DNA from: Marinobacter sp. S6332
GTDB lineage: Bacteria > Pseudomonadota > Gammaproteobacteria > Pseudomonadales > Oleiphilaceae
NCBI RefSeq assembly: GCF_023016045.1
Contig: NZ_JALKAP010000003.1
Location: forward strand, 186,001-250,000
Length of the DNA stretch: 64,000 bases
Direction of reading: 5' to 3'
Shown: piece after piece, positions 37,141 to 47,785 of the stretch
Position numbering within the stretch: the stretch's first letter is position 1
Layout: each line of letters starts with the position of its first letter
Notes under the pieces: model-generated
Databases searched by the model: none
Seen by the model: the letters and a program-made list of their open reading frames with translations, nothing else
Told to the model about the DNA's origin: nothing
Translations under genes and position numbers: made by a program

Positions 37141-37269
37141 GAGGTAAGGGCTTTGGCTTATTGTTCTGAATCGGCGCACAGTTCCTGCTCCTCTGGCTAC
37201 GAAAAGACACTCGTGTGCTGTTAGACTGTCATTATTATTAACAGCTGCCAATTGTTTGCGAGACCCGTG

Positions 37270-37971
37270 ATGAATCCCTATCTGATTGCCCCATCCATAC
37301 TATCTGCCGATTTTGCCCGTTTGGGCGAAGAAGTGGATAACGTTCTGGCCGCAGGCGCAGACGTGGTGCACTTTGACGTTATGGACAACCACTACGTGCC
37401 CAACCTGACCATCGGGCCGATGGTTTGCGAAGCTCTGCGTAAACATGGCGTTACCGCGCCCATCGACGTACACCTTATGGTATCGCCGGTGGACGACCTA
37501 ATTCGTATGTTCATTGACGCTGGCGCCAGCTACATAACCTTCCACCCGGAGGCATCCCAACACATCGATCGTTCCCTACAACTGATTCGCGAGGGCGGCT
37601 GCAAGGCGGGTTTGGTATTTAACCCGGCCACACCGCTGCACCACATGGATCATGTGATGGACAAGCTCGATATGGTGCTGATGATGTCAGTTAATCCCGG
37701 GTTCGGTGGCCAGAAATTTATCCCCGGCACCCTTGATAAGCTCAGAGAGGCTCGAAAACGTATCGACGCTAGCAATTACAATATCCGTTTGGAAATAGAC
37801 GGAGGCGTGAAAACCGATAATATTCGTGAAATTGCGGAAGCCGGTGCAGATACCTTCGTTGCCGGTTCGGCTATTTTCAACACCGATGACTACAAAGCCA
37901 CTATTGATGCCATGCGGCTAGAGCTCGAACAAGCTCGCATGGCGCTAGGCCACACGGTGACGAGCCAATGA
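37270..37971 (+). CDS. rpe: Ribulose-phosphate 3-epimerase
   Basis: A 233-residue TIM-barrel enzyme of the pentose phosphate pathway. Metal and catalytic residues are in [29 protein letters not shown] and EIDGGV. ATG 37270 is chosen over an upstream in-frame start at 37252. Its stop overlaps the gph start as ATGA. Confidence 0.95.
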   Translation: MNPYLIAPSILSADFARLGEEVDNVLAAGADVVHFDVMDNHYVPNLTIGPMVCEALRKHGVTAPIDVHLMVSPVDDLIRMFIDAGASYITFHPEASQHIDRSLQLIREGGCKAGLVFNPATPLHHMDHVMDKLDMVLMMSVNPGFGGQKFIPGTLDKLREARKRIDASNYNIRLEIDGGVKTDNIREIAEAGADTFVAGSAIFNTDDYKATIDAMRLELEQARMALGHTVTSQ

Positions 37972-38657
37972 GTCTGGCCGGCCTGTTTAACCAGCGCTGG
38001 CCCGGCGTTGCCCTGTTTGATCTTGACGGCACTCTGGTAGACAGCGCTCCGGATCTTGCAGCTGCAGTTGATTGCACCCTTGAACAGCTAGGGCGCAAGC
38101 CAGCAGGCCTTGAGCGGGTGCGAGAGTGGGTGGGCCATGGTTCTCCCGTTTTGATGCGCCGGGCCTTAGCTGGCAAAGCCGATTGGGAACCCGCGAGCGC
38201 TGCAGACGACGCCTTGTTTAACGATGCTCTGGCGTTGTTTTACAACAACTACCGGAAACTCAACGGCAAGCACGCTGTGGTGTACCCCGGGGTAAAAGCC
38301 TGCCTTGAATCCCTAAGTAAACGGGGCTGCCCCATGGCTGTGGTGACCAACAAGCCGGAACAGTTTGTAAGCCCACTGCTGAAACAACTGGGGCTGGACC
38401 ACCATTTCAAGCTGTTGATCGGTGGCGATACGCTGGACACAAGAAAGCCAGACCCGGGCCCGCTGCTCCATGCCATGAAAACTCTAAATGGCAGCCGCGG
38501 CACCACGGTAATGGTTGGCGACTCTGCGGCAGATGTCAGCGCCGCTCAAGCTGCAGGCATTCCTTGCGTTGCTGTCACCTATGGCTACAATTTTGGACGC
38601 TCAGTACAAGCACTGGGAGCAGACGCTGTGGTTGATTCCCTGAGCGAGCTTTTGTAA
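37968..38657 (+). CDS. gph: Phosphoglycolate phosphatase
   Basis: A 229-residue HAD phosphatase with [14 protein letters not shown], the VTNKPEQFV Thr-Asn loop, the Lys in DTRKPDPGP and VGDSAADV. It clears 2-phosphoglycolate formed during DNA repair or oxygenation. It is coupled to rpe by a 4-base overlap, and rpe-gph-trpE is a common gammaproteobacterial order. Confidence 0.93.
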   Translation: MSLAGLFNQRWPGVALFDLDGTLVDSAPDLAAAVDCTLEQLGRKPAGLERVREWVGHGSPVLMRRALAGKADWEPASAADDALFNDALALFYNNYRKLNGKHAVVYPGVKACLESLSKRGCPMAVVTNKPEQFVSPLLKQLGLDHHFKLLIGGDTLDTRKPDPGPLLHAMKTLNGSRGTTVMVGDSAADVSAAQAAGIPCVAVTYGYNFGRSVQALGADAVVDSLSELL

Positions 38658-38706
38658 CCTCTCAGATCTTGTACATTCATTCTTATCAATTCGGGAGATT
38701 CCTGCC

Positions 38707-38787
38707 GTGCAGGGACTGAATCTGACTGCAGCGCGAGGCATCCTCACGACCCGCGCAACACGATGGTGGCGATGGCGTACCGGCTGA
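38707..38787 (+). CDS. trpL: trp operon leader peptide (TrpL)
   Basis: A 26-codon frame with GTG start 38707 (GGAG nine bases upstream) reading VQGLNLTAARGILTTRAT followed by RWWRWRTG and TGA. Three Trp codons lie in a block of four near the end, 118 bases before trpE. This is the composition of a Trp-sensing attenuator leader. I could not find a U-tailed terminator between it and trpE, so control may be by Rho, weak hairpins or translation. Confidence 0.7.
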   Translation: MQGLNLTAARGILTTRATRWWRWRTG

Positions 38788-38904
38788 AAATACTCAGCTA
38801 GGCGAATAGCGCGTGCATGCCCGCTTGACGCCACCACTCGACAGGACCGGCCAGTGTTGCCAATGGCCTGCTCGAACGCAGATCAGATCTCAGGAAGCCC
38901 GACC

Positions 38905-40392
38905 ATGAACTCCGAACAATTCCGTAAGCTGGCCCATGCTGGCTTCAACCGTATCCCCGTGTATCGCGAAGTCCTTGCGGACATGGACACTCCTTTAAGC
39001 ACCTATCTCAAGCTCGCCAGCGGGCCATACTCGTACCTGTTTGAGTCCGTTCAGGGCGGCGAAAAATGGGGCCGCTACTCCATCATCGGGCTGCCCAGTC
39101 AGGAAGTGCTCAAGGTATTCAACCACCGGGTAGAGATTCGCCGCCACGGGGAACTGGTTGAAAGCGCTGAAGTGGACGACCCGCTGGCATTTGTCGCCAG
39201 TTATCAGGCACGCTTCAATGCGCCTGATCTGGAAGAGCTGCCACGATTCAACGGGGGGCTGGTGGGCTACTTCGGCTACGACACCGTGCGCTACATCGAA
39301 AAGCGCCTTGCGGCTAGCTGCCCCCCGGATCGCATCGGTACGCCCGACATACTGCTGATGGTATCCAACGAGCTGGTGGTGTTCGATAACCTGCGCGGCA
39401 AACTGCACCTGATTGTGCACGTGGATCCAGCTGACCAAGACGGTTACGAACAGGCCCAAACCAGACTCGACGAACTCGAGCAGAAGCTACACCGACAAAC
39501 CGCCAATGCTCCACAAACACCTATGCATCTGCGCGGTAAAACCGTGGATGAAAGCGAGTTTGTGTCTGGTTTCAGTCAGGAAAAATTCGAAGCGGCAGTG
39601 GATAAAATTAAAGACTACGTGCTGGACGGTGACGTGATGCAAACCGTCATCTCTCAGCGCATGTCCATTCCGTTTGAGGCTCCACCCCTGAACCTGTACC
39701 GCTCACTAAGGGTATTGAACCCATCGCCGTACATGTACTTCTTGGATCTGGACGACTTCCACATCGTAGGCTCATCGCCAGAAATTCTTGCGCGCATGGA
39801 AGATAGAGAAGTCACCGTTCGCCCCATCGCGGGCACTCGCAAACGTGGCGCCACAGATGCGGAAGACCGCGCTCTGGAAGCCGAGCTCTTGGCCGATCCA
39901 AAAGAAATTGCCGAACACCTGATGCTGATTGATCTGGGCCGCAACGATGCCGGTCGCGTTTCGGAAACCGGCACCGTAAAGCTCACCGAGAAAATGGCCG
40001 TGGAGCGCTACTCCCACGTGATGCACATAGTGTCCAACGTAACCGGCCAAGTAAAAGACGGCACCAGTTGCCTCGACGTACTCAAAGCCACCCTGCCCGC
40101 AGGTACTCTGAGCGGCGCCCCGAAAACCCGCGCCATGGAAATCATCGACGAACTGGAACCGGTCAAACGCGGTGTGTACGGGGGTGCCGTGGGCTACCTC
40201 TCGTTTAACGGCAATATGGATACCGCCATTGCTATCCGAACTGCCGTGATCAAGGACAAGACCCTGCATATACAGGCTGGCGCTGGCATCGTGGCCGACT
40301 CTGTACCTCGCCTTGAATGGAAAGAAACCATGAACAAGGGCCGCGCTATCTTCCGCGCGGTGGCCATGACCTACAACGACTTTGACCACTGA
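38905..40392 (+). CDS. trpE: Anthranilate synthase component I
   Basis: A 495-residue enzyme that makes anthranilate from chorismate and ammonia. The feedback site for Trp is at [19 protein letters not shown]. The chorismate domain carries [29 protein letters not shown] and AGTLSGAPK. Start ATG 38905 (MNSEQFRKL) follows AGGAAG; the frame extends further upstream without a good site. trpG follows after 15 bp. Confidence 0.95.
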   Translation: MNSEQFRKLAHAGFNRIPVYREVLADMDTPLSTYLKLASGPYSYLFESVQGGEKWGRYSIIGLPSQEVLKVFNHRVEIRRHGELVESAEVDDPLAFVASYQARFNAPDLEELPRFNGGLVGYFGYDTVRYIEKRLAASCPPDRIGTPDILLMVSNELVVFDNLRGKLHLIVHVDPADQDGYEQAQTRLDELEQKLHRQTANAPQTPMHLRGKTVDESEFVSGFSQEKFEAAVDKIKDYVLDGDVMQTVISQRMSIPFEAPPLNLYRSLRVLNPSPYMYFLDLDDFHIVGSSPEILARMEDREVTVRPIAGTRKRGATDAEDRALEAELLADPKEIAEHLMLIDLGRNDAGRVSETGTVKLTEKMAVERYSHVMHIVSNVTGQVKDGTSCLDVLKATLPAGTLSGAPKTRAMEIIDELEPVKRGVYGGAVGYLSFNGNMDTAIAIRTAVIKDKTLHIQAGAGIVADSVPRLEWKETMNKGRAIFRAVAMTYNDFDH

Positions 40393-40407
40393 GGCGAGGG
40401 ACACATC

Positions 40408-40989
40408 ATGCTACTAATGATCGACAACTACGATTCCTTCACCTACAACGTGGTGCAATATCTTGCGGAGCTGGGTGCCGACGTACAGGTACACCGAAAC
40501 GACGAAATCACCGTGGAGCAGATTGAAGCTCTGAACCCCGAAAGACTCGTAGTCTCCCCCGGTCCTTGCACGCCAAATGAGGCCGGGGTGTCCATGGAAG
40601 CTATCCGCCACTTCGCTGGCAAGATACCCATCCTCGGCATCTGCCTCGGCCATCAGGCCATCGGCCAGGTATTCGGTGGCAACATCATCCGCGCAGGACG
40701 AGTCATGCACGGCAAAGTTTCCCCTGTTTACCACCAGAACACCGGCGTATTCCGAGGCCTCAACAACCCTGTGCAAGCCACCCGCTATCACAGCCTTGTC
40801 ATTGAACAAGCCAGCCTGCCGGACTGCCTGGAAATGACCGCCTGGACCCGCAACAGCGACGGCAGCGTGGAAGAAATCATGGGTGTGCGCCACAAAACCA
40901 TGGCCATCGAAGGGGTACAGTTCCACCCTGAATCCATCATGAGCGAACAGGGCCACGAACTGCTGCGCAACTTCCTGCGAACCCAATAA
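40408..40989 (+). CDS. trpG: Anthranilate synthase glutamine amidotransferase component
   Basis: A 193-residue class I glutaminase giving ammonia to TrpE. The triad is Cys in ILGICLGHQ and the His-Glu in [19 protein letters not shown] is the N-terminal signature. It is a separate subunit, not fused to trpD. It may also serve aminodeoxychorismate synthase, as in some bacteria with one amidotransferase. Confidence 0.94.
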   Translation: MLLMIDNYDSFTYNVVQYLAELGADVQVHRNDEITVEQIEALNPERLVVSPGPCTPNEAGVSMEAIRHFAGKIPILGICLGHQAIGQVFGGNIIRAGRVMHGKVSPVYHQNTGVFRGLNNPVQATRYHSLVIEQASLPDCLEMTAWTRNSDGSVEEIMGVRHKTMAIEGVQFHPESIMSEQGHELLRNFLRTQ

Positions 40990-41002
40990 AAAGGCGAATC
41001 CA

Positions 41003-42031
41003 ATGAACATGAAAGACGCACTGAGCCGCGTGGCCGAAAACCTCGACATGTCTCGGGAAGAAATGAAAAGCGTGATGCGCATCGTTATGAACGGTGAAGC
41101 CACCGACGCCCAGATAGGCGCCCTGCTCATGGGCCTGCGCCTCAAAAGTGAAACGGTGGACGAAATCACAGGCGCCGTGGAAGTCATGCGCGAATTGGTT
41201 TCTGGCGTAACCATCAAAGCCGAGCCCTTGGTCGACATAGTAGGCACGGGCGGCGACGGCGCCAACCTATTCAACGTATCCTCCGCTTCCGCCTTCGTGG
41301 TTGCCGCTGCGGGCGGCTTTGTCGCCAAACACGGTAACCGAGCCGTCTCCTCCAAAAGCGGCAGTGCCGACCTGATCGAACAAGCAGGCATCAATCTGGG
41401 CCTAACACCTGAACAAGTCGCCCGCTGCGTAGAACAAATCGGCGTCGGCTTCATGTTCGCCCCGGCTCACCACGGCGCCATGAAACACGCCGTCGGCCCG
41501 CGCAAAGAATTGGGCTGCCGCACCCTATTCAACATACTCGGCCCCATGACAAACCCGGCAGGTGTTAAACGCCAGCTAGTTGGCGTATTCAGCAAAGCCC
41601 TCTGTCGCCCCATGGCCGAAGTGCTGCAAAAACTTGGCTCAGAACACATCATGGTGGTGGCCTCCAAAGACGGCCTTGATGAAATCAGCTTGGCCAGCGC
41701 GACCCATGTGGCAGAACTGAAAAATGGCGAAATCACCGAATATACCCTCACCCCTGAAGATCTCGGCATCAAAAGCCAGACTCTGGTAGGACTTTCTGTC
41801 GATACCGCCGAAGAATCCCTGAACCTGATCAAAGCCGCCTTCGGCCGAGGCCACGACGAAATGGCCGAAAAAGCCCGGGACATGATCGCCCTCAATGCTG
41901 GCGCCGCTATTTACGTGGCGGGCTTGGCTCCGACAGCCAAAATGGGCGTCGAAATGGCTCTGGACGCCATGGGGTCAGGACTTGCGGCCGGAAAACTCGC
42001 CGAACTGGCGGATTTTTCACACTGTTTCTGA
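41003..42031 (+). CDS. trpD: Anthranilate phosphoribosyltransferase
   Basis: A 342-residue enzyme joining anthranilate to [21 protein letters not shown] and [20 protein letters not shown] are the PRPP and anthranilate motifs. It sits 13 bp after trpG. After it the cluster is interrupted by a 112-bp structured repeat before trpC. Confidence 0.95.
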   Translation: MNMKDALSRVAENLDMSREEMKSVMRIVMNGEATDAQIGALLMGLRLKSETVDEITGAVEVMRELVSGVTIKAEPLVDIVGTGGDGANLFNVSSASAFVVAAAGGFVAKHGNRAVSSKSGSADLIEQAGINLGLTPEQVARCVEQIGVGFMFAPAHHGAMKHAVGPRKELGCRTLFNILGPMTNPAGVKRQLVGVFSKALCRPMAEVLQKLGSEHIMVVASKDGLDEISLASATHVAELKNGEITEYTLTPEDLGIKSQTLVGLSVDTAEESLNLIKAAFGRGHDEMAEKARDMIALNAGAAIYVAGLAPTAKMGVEMALDAMGSGLAAGKLAELADFSHCF

Positions 42032-42110
42032 GTAAAAAAACAGGCTCTGGCTTACCGGGCAGCACACAAAGCTTTGCTTTAAGCTTTAGGCAGGCTTCAC
42101 CAAACTCTGA

Positions 42111-42222
42111 GAGCGTGCCGCTAATCGCTTCTCAAAACTGTCTGCAGCCAAGGATGGCTGCAGCCAAGCCCTACATGGACGTATTCACGGGCGTGTTTTG
42201 AGAAGCGATTAGCGGCATGCTC
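42111..42222 (+). repeat. Structured 112-bp inverted-repeat element, copy 1
   Basis: Arms at 42111-42138 and 42195-42222 are 28 bp each, complementary except one G-T pair. The 56-base interior holds another hairpin, CTGCAGCCA/TGGCTGCAG. The interior matches the minus strand of the element at 24558-24667 in several blocks, but the arms are unrelated in sequence. It lies between trpD and trpC, and its right arm ends 21 bases before the trpC start. It probably folds in the trp transcript. Confidence 0.85.
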
Positions 42223-42243
42223 AGGCACGGACTGAATCACACA

Positions 42244-43053
42244 ATGAACAAGCAAAACGACAAAACCCCAACCATCCTGCGCAAAATCGTAGAAAGAAAG
42301 TGGGAAGAAATAGACACCCGCAAACGGCAAAAAAGCCTAGAAGACCTCAAAGCTCAGGCTGGCGACCAACCCAAAACCCGCGGCTTCGCCAACGCCCTGC
42401 GCCAACGCATAGAAGCCAGCAAACCCGCTGTCATCGCCGAAATCAAGAAAGCCTCACCCAGCAAAGGCATACTGCGCGACCCCTTTGAGCCCGCCGACAT
42501 CGCCGAAAGCTACGAAAAAGGCGGCGCCGCCTGCTTGTCAGTACTTACTGACCATGACTTCTTCCAAGGCCACAAAGACTACCTAATTGCCGCCCGCAAC
42601 GCCTGCAGCCTCCCGGTTATCCGCAAAGACTTCATGGTAGCGCCCTATCAAGTATACGAAGCCCGCACCATAGGTGCAGACTGCATACTGCTCATTGCAG
42701 CGTGCCTCACCAAAGACCAGATGCAAGAACTCGAAGGCATAGCCCACGAAATTGGCATGGACGTATTGGTAGAAGTGCACAACAGCGAAGAAATGGACGA
42801 CGCACTAACCCTCAGCACCACACTGGTCGGCATTAACAACCGCGATCTGCATAGCTTCAACGTATCTCTGGAAACCACCTTCAACCTGCACCAGCGCATC
42901 GGCAAAGAACGCATGGCCATCACCGAAAGCGGCATAATGACACGCGCCGACGTAGAAGCCATGACCGGCCGGGGCATTTACGGGTTTCTAGTAGGCGAAT
43001 CTTTCATGCGCGCAGAGAACCCGGGCAAGAAGCTGCAGGAACTGTTCGGCTAA
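42244..43053 (+). CDS. trpC: Indole-3-glycerol phosphate synthase
   Basis: A 269-residue TIM-barrel enzyme. [11 protein letters not shown] is the catalytic signature, and [20 protein letters not shown] and VGINNRDL are further family marks. It is monofunctional, without the TrpF domain. ATG 42244 has no strong ribosome site, which is odd in an operon. The structured repeat directly upstream may affect its expression. Confidence 0.94.
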   Translation: MNKQNDKTPTILRKIVERKWEEIDTRKRQKSLEDLKAQAGDQPKTRGFANALRQRIEASKPAVIAEIKKASPSKGILRDPFEPADIAESYEKGGAACLSVLTDHDFFQGHKDYLIAARNACSLPVIRKDFMVAPYQVYEARTIGADCILLIAACLTKDQMQELEGIAHEIGMDVLVEVHNSEEMDDALTLSTTLVGINNRDLHSFNVSLETTFNLHQRIGKERMAITESGIMTRADVEAMTGRGIYGFLVGESFMRAENPGKKLQELFG

Positions 43054-43075
43054 TCAGCTTGTTGTCAGGTACACC

Positions 43076-44443
43076 ATGACCAGCACCTGCAACCCGGCCA
43101 TTGACCCTATACTGGCTGGTCCACGCTGGCCGGTGTTTTTCCGCTACGCACTGCCATCTGTGGCCGGGCTTATGGCACTGACCACAGCCAATATCATCGA
43201 CGGCATATTCATTGGCAACTTTGCAGGAGCCCACGCCCTCGCTGCCCTGAACCTGTTGATTCCCTGGTTTACCCTAATGTTCGGGCTAGCGCTTGCATTG
43301 GCCATTGGCGGTACCGTACGCGCTGGCCGCTACCTTGGCGAAGGCAACACCGATGCCGCATCCGCCATCTTCAGCAAATGCCTCACCGCCACCTTCATTC
43401 TGGCTTTGGCTGGAGCGATGATCGGGTTACTTTTTCACGAGCCCATCTACCGCTTGCTGGGGGCATCTTCCGCCGTATTTTCACTGATGTCTGAGTACTT
43501 TCTCATCATCATCTGGGTGATGGTGCTGCAACTGTTCTCCATGGTGCTTTATTACTTTTTGCGTGTAGACGGCTTCCCCGGGCTGGCCACCGCCGCACTG
43601 GTGCTGGGAGCTGCCGGCAATATTGTGCTGGATGCCCTTCTGGTAGGTTATCTGGATTACGGCCTGCGCGGCGCCGCCATTGCCACAGGGCTAGCTCAGC
43701 TGCTACAGCTTGCTGTGTTGGCGCTTTATTTCCACAAGCCTTCGCGCAAGCTGGTATTTCGGCTGCGCCAGCACAACTGGCGCGAGATAGCCAAAGCCTT
43801 CGCCAACGGTGCGTCGGAGTGGATAAATGAAATGTCCGTGGGACTAGTGATGCTGCTGATCAACTGGCTATTGATGGCCTCACAGGGGCTGGCGGGCGTT
43901 GCGGCGTTCACCGTAGTTAACTATCTGATTTTTCTCAGCTTGATGATATTTTACGGAATATCCGATGCCATGCATGTGTTGATAAGCCACAACCTAGGAG
44001 CTGGCAACACCGAGCGAATCCGCCAGTTCATGGGCTGCGGCGCCACGGTGAATTTGACTCTGGCTCTGGCATTGGTGAGTATTGTCTGGCTATTTGGCAA
44101 CCAGATAGTCCGGCTCTTCCTCGATCCCTCTACCGATCCCGCCATCGCCCAACTCGCAGACCGGTTTCTGACTATCCTTTGGCCGCTTTTTTTGGTCAAT
44201 GGAATGAATGTATTTCTATCGGTATATCTCACCGCAACACATCACGCTTTGCCCTCTGCTGTTGTTGCCTTCTCTCGAAGCTTGGTACTACCAGCCCTGT
44301 TGCTGGTGGCTATCGCCCGGTTCGCACCGGACTGGCCACTCTTGCTGGCACTGCCGCTGGCTGAGTGGCTCACCTTCGGTCTTGCTCTGGCGCTGTTTCT
44401 ACATTTCCGCCCCCAGCGCTTGGCAGGTTCCATCGCCAACTGA
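43076..44443 (+). CDS. MATE family efflux transporter
   Basis: A 455-residue protein with twelve membrane segments in two similar halves (GLMALTTANIIDGIFIGNF in the first). It exports cationic compounds with sodium or protons. It begins 22 bp after trpC on the same strand, so it may be read from the trp transcript, though the function is unrelated. It ends one base before the end of the convergent DUF2218 gene. Specificity is unknown. Confidence 0.87.
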   Translation: MTSTCNPAIDPILAGPRWPVFFRYALPSVAGLMALTTANIIDGIFIGNFAGAHALAALNLLIPWFTLMFGLALALAIGGTVRAGRYLGEGNTDAASAIFSKCLTATFILALAGAMIGLLFHEPIYRLLGASSAVFSLMSEYFLIIIWVMVLQLFSMVLYYFLRVDGFPGLATAALVLGAAGNIVLDALLVGYLDYGLRGAAIATGLAQLLQLAVLALYFHKPSRKLVFRLRQHNWREIAKAFANGASEWINEMSVGLVMLLINWLLMASQGLAGVAAFTVVNYLIFLSLMIFYGISDAMHVLISHNLGAGNTERIRQFMGCGATVNLTLALALVSIVWLFGNQIVRLFLDPSTDPAIAQLADRFLTILWPLFLVNGMNVFLSVYLTATHHALPSAVVAFSRSLVLPALLLVAIARFAPDWPLLLALPLAEWLTFGLALALFLHFRPQRLAGSIAN

Positions 44444-44444
44444 G

Positions 44445-44735
44445 TTAGACGGCACCAGCTTGCCAGTTCACTTCGCCAACTTCATCGCCCGCAAAGCGGA
44501 CGAGGTGGGAGGCCACCACCTGCCCCAGCTCCTCCAATTCTTCTGCCGTTGGAGACTGGCACACCAAAGTCAGCGCCCCGCTCCCGGAGTTCAGCCGACA
44601 TTCACCGATAGAGAAGGTAAGAAATCCGTCAGTTTCGCTCCACTCGGCGTCAATCTTATGGCTGAAATGTTTGCATAAGCGGTTTATCAAACGACTGGGA
44701 TTGACTGTGGATACACAGGCATTCATAGACGGCAT
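44445..44735 (-). CDS. DUF2218 family protein, last gene of the iron-uptake operon
   Basis: A 96-residue soluble protein with the DUF2218 pattern: SRLINRLCKHFSHKIDAEW, then FSIGECRLNSGSGALTL, then HLVRFA near the end. The conserved Cys, His and Trp suggest a small-molecule or metal contact, but no function is known to me. Start ATG 44735 has AAGGAG at the right distance; the longer frame to 44831 overlaps the ATPase gene. It lies 16 bp after that gene in a Fur-type operon. Confidence 0.78.
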   Translation of the reverse strand: MPSMNACVSTVNPSRLINRLCKHFSHKIDAEWSETDGFLTFSIGECRLNSGSGALTLVCQSPTAEELEELGQVVASHLVRFAGDEVGEVNWQAGAV

Positions 44736-44751
44736 AACGATCTCCTTAAAC

Positions 44752-45537
44752 TCAACAAACACCGGCGGGCAAAGGTCGATCCGCCAGCACAATGGGCTGG
44801 CCCTGAGAGCAGCGTTCAATACGTGCTTCAATACCGTAGGTGCGAGCCAGCAACTCGGGTGTTAACACCTGCTCCGGGGAACCCAGCACAGCTTGTCCGT
44901 CTGGTGACAACACCAGAACCTGATCGCAATAACGCAAAGCCAGATTGAGGTCGTGGCACGCCACCAGCGCGATAGAATTTGCGTGGGTTGTGGCATCGCG
45001 CACGGCGTTCAAAACATTCAGTTGCCAGTGTAAATCCAACGCACTGGTGGGTTCATCCAGCAGCATCAACGGAGTCTGACGCACCAATACCTGAGCCAGC
45101 CCCACCATTTGTCGCTGGCCACCAGACATTTCTGACAAGCGCCGCAAGGCCAGCTGCCGAATACCCAAGGTGTCGAACACCACTTCGATGGCATGCTCGG
45201 TCTCTTCCCGAGACCAATCGCCCCGCGCCGAACGGCAGGCACTGAACACGGTTTCGTAGGCCACTAGAGGAATGGCTTGCGGCAACGGCTGAGGCAGGTA
45301 GCCAACACGACGTGTGCGTTGATGGGATGTGAGTCCCGCCAGATTTTCCCCTGCGAAAGTCATAGTGCCGGAGATAGGCAACAAGCCAGCAATAGACTTC
45401 AGCAAGGTGGACTTACCCACCGCATTCGGCCCGATTACAGCCACCAAAGCACCTGCAGGTATTTCCGGCAAAGATAGCTTGCTGAAAACAGAGCGATTTC
45501 GATAGCCTGCGGTAACGCATTCCAGTTTCAGGGTCAC
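44752..45537 (-). CDS. Iron-siderophore ABC transporter ATP-binding protein
   Basis: A 261-residue FecE/FepC-type ATPase. Walker A is GPNAVGKSTLL, the signature is LSEMSGGQRQMV, Walker B is LMLLDEPTSALD, and the switch His is in VACHDLN. It energises uptake through the FecCD-type permease. It overlaps the permease gene by four bases. Confidence 0.9.
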   Translation of the reverse strand: MTLKLECVTAGYRNRSVFSKLSLPEIPAGALVAVIGPNAVGKSTLLKSIAGLLPISGTMTFAGENLAGLTSHQRTRRVGYLPQPLPQAIPLVAYETVFSACRSARGDWSREETEHAIEVVFDTLGIRQLALRRLSEMSGGQRQMVGLAQVLVRQTPLMLLDEPTSALDLHWQLNVLNAVRDATTHANSIALVACHDLNLALRYCDQVLVLSPDGQAVLGSPEQVLTPELLARTYGIEARIERCSQGQPIVLADRPLPAGVC

Positions 45538-46628
45538 AAGGCAACCCTCCGGCTACGGCCAATAATCAGCAGGATAAACAGCGGAATCCCTACCAGCGCG
45601 GTCACAATGCCCACCGGCAACACCACACCTGGCACCAGAAGCTTGCTGGCAATGGATGACAGCGACAGCAGCACCGCTCCTGCCAAAGCACTACCCGGAA
45701 GCAGGAAGCGATGATCCTCCCCCAGCATCAGTCGGGCAATGTGCGGGGCAACCAAACCAATAAAACCGATTTCCCCGACAAAGCACATGGCCGCAGCGGT
45801 GAGCAGGCTAACCCGCATCAGCACTGTCAGCCTCAGTCGCTCCACGCGAATACCGAGGCTTCGCGCCTGCTCTTCACCACTGCGTAGGAGGGTCATAGCC
45901 CAGGCATTGCGCAGCGAAAAGGGCAGACATACCGCCAGCACCAACGCCACAATCCATACCTTATCGAGGCTCGCGCGGGCCAGACTACCCATAGTCCAGA
46001 ACACGATTTGCTGCACCGATTCGGCATCAGCAACAAACTGGATTAACCCCACCACGGCGTTAATACCAAACAGCAAAGCAATGCCGAACAGCACCACTGC
46101 GTGCACCGAGGCACCCAAAGAGCGCGACAGAATCAGAATCAAAAGCGATGCCACCGCAGCGAACACAAAGGCCGACAACGGCAGCAGCACATGAGCCGCC
46201 AGCCCGAGAAAGGAGATATTGAAGGCTATCACCAACGAGGCACCCAGAGTCGCGGCGGCGCCCACACCCAAGGTAAATGGGCTGGCCAGCGGATTGTTCA
46301 GCACGGTTTGCATCTCGGCACCGGCGAGACCAAGGCACGCACCAACAACAACCGCCATCAAGGCATAAGGCAGCCGGATATCTTCGATAATAACCCGGGT
46401 GCCCGCATCCATGGCTTCAGGGTTGAGCAAGCCATGAACCACGTCGGCAAAACCCAGCATAGAGGGGCCGCTGGCGATATCCACCAACAAGGCCACCAGC
46501 GCCGCACTTGCCAACGCCACCAGACACATAACCCGGCGCCAAACAAAACGCCGGTATTCTCTCGCTAAGGACACACGCTGAGCAGATCCTTCCTGCCTGA
46601 CAGTTTGTGTCTGGGACACTGCACTCAT
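45534..46628 (-). CDS. Iron-siderophore ABC transporter permease (FecCD family)
   Basis: A 364-residue BtuC/FecCD-type permease with about ten membrane segments. Family marks are RLPYALMAVVVGACLGLAGA, NNPLASPFTLGVGAAA, and GEIGFIGLVAPHIARLMLG. It pairs with itself, there being only one permease gene here. It overlaps the binding-protein gene (46625-46628) and the ATPase gene (45534-45537) by four bases each. Confidence 0.9.
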   Translation of the reverse strand: MSAVSQTQTVRQEGSAQRVSLAREYRRFVWRRVMCLVALASAALVALLVDIASGPSMLGFADVVHGLLNPEAMDAGTRVIIEDIRLPYALMAVVVGACLGLAGAEMQTVLNNPLASPFTLGVGAAATLGASLVIAFNISFLGLAAHVLLPLSAFVFAAVASLLILILSRSLGASVHAVVLFGIALLFGINAVVGLIQFVADAESVQQIVFWTMGSLARASLDKVWIVALVLAVCLPFSLRNAWAMTLLRSGEEQARSLGIRVERLRLTVLMRVSLLTAAAMCFVGEIGFIGLVAPHIARLMLGEDHRFLLPGSALAGAVLLSLSSIASKLLVPGVVLPVGIVTALVGIPLFILLIIGRSRRVAL

Positions 46629-47785
46629 TCCAAAGGCTCTTTAGCCCGAACCCAATAGATGCCATCCAGCTCGATCGGCTGAAAGCGCCGGTAAAACTCT
46701 ACCAGCGTGGCGTCCGGGTTCAGCTCTGCAAAGACATCAGGGTGAAACCATTGGGCCAGTGCTTGAACCGCGATAACATTCATTGGGGTATTGTAAAAGT
46801 GATGCCAGATGGCCATGGCACGACCCTCACGGATAGGTTCTACCGCCCGAAGACCCGGCCGATCGGTGGCTTGTGCCAGTGAGGCCCGAGCTGTCGCGGT
46901 ATCTATGCCCGCTCCCAGCATCACGTAGCTGTGCTCATTTTCAGAGGTGGTATGCTTACGTGACCCGATAGCGGTTGCGACATAGTAGTCCGGCGGGCTG
47001 CTAATCAGATATTCAAGGTTCAGTACACCGCTAACACCGGGCACCTTCCCTTCTGCCAAATTGCGTGCTCCGGCAGCCTTGAGGAAATGCCCCATCATGC
47101 CCTCCACCATTGTTTCGCAGCAGCTGTCATGCAACCCCAAGCGGCTGTGCAGAAACACTTCGGGCCAATCGACTTTAGGGATTTGTGCAACCACGTCAGT
47201 CACCTTTGTCAGCTCCTGCTGGTAAAAGCGGTTGAATGCCTGTGCCTCCTTCTGTCGCCCAAGCACCTCACCCAGAAGCGCCATGCTTTTTGGTGTATTC
47301 ACCAGTGGGTTCTGGCGGAAGTCGATGAACACCACCGCCACACCTGCCCGCTCCAGCTGGTCAATCAACATCCGGTTACGGGCACCGGGGCCGTGCCCTT
47401 CTAGGCTAAAGATGGCAAGGTCAGCACCCAGAGCAAGCACACTTTCCAGACTGAAGCTGTCTGCGGATGCGTGCCCCACCCGAGGCACACCCGCCAGCTC
47501 AGGGAAGGCTTTCAGGTATTGGGCGTAGCCTCCGGGATCGGTCATTTCGAAATCCGGCAGCATACCAGCCAAACGGTCAGGCAGCGCATCTCCATCCAAA
47601 ATGGCAAGGGCGGGGATATAACGGCTTTCTCCCAGCACGATCCGGTTTACTTTATTCGGCAACTCAACCGAGCGGCCTGCTAAATCGGTAACCGTGCTCG
47701 CAGCCAGAGATAGGCCAGCCCACAAACATAAGAGGCCGCCCACCAGAGCGGCTAAAAATCGAGTGCGTAACATCAGCGACCTCAA
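46625..47785 (-). CDS. Iron-siderophore ABC transporter substrate-binding protein
   Basis: A 386-residue class III periplasmic binding protein. It has a Sec signal (FLAALVGGLLCLWAGLSLAAS), an N-lobe beginning TVTDLAGRSVELP, a mid linker, and a C-lobe with VFLHSRLG and LISSPPDYYVATA. There is no lipobox. It delivers a ferric chelate, or possibly haem or cobalamin, to the permease. It overlaps the TonB receptor gene by four bases. Confidence 0.87.
   Translation of the reverse strand: MRSLMLRTRFLAALVGGLLCLWAGLSLAASTVTDLAGRSVELPNKVNRIVLGESRYIPALAILDGDALPDRLAGMLPDFEMTDPGGYAQYLKAFPELAGVPRVGHASADSFSLESVLALGADLAIFSLEGHGPGARNRMLIDQLERAGVAVVFIDFRQNPLVNTPKSMALLGEVLGRQKEAQAFNRFYQQELTKVTDVVAQIPKVDWPEVFLHSRLGLHDSCCETMVEGMMGHFLKAAGARNLAEGKVPGVSGVLNLEYLISSPPDYYVATAIGSRKHTTSENEHSYVMLGAGIDTATARASLAQATDRPGLRAVEPIREGRAMAIWHHFYNTPMNVIAVQALAQWFHPDVFAELNPDATLVEFYRRFQPIELDGIYWVRAKEPLE

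Noticed and set aside
40414..41454. 346-codon minus-strand open frame across trpG and trpD
   Set aside because: It is antisense to conserved trp genes, low-complexity in composition, with no family resemblance.
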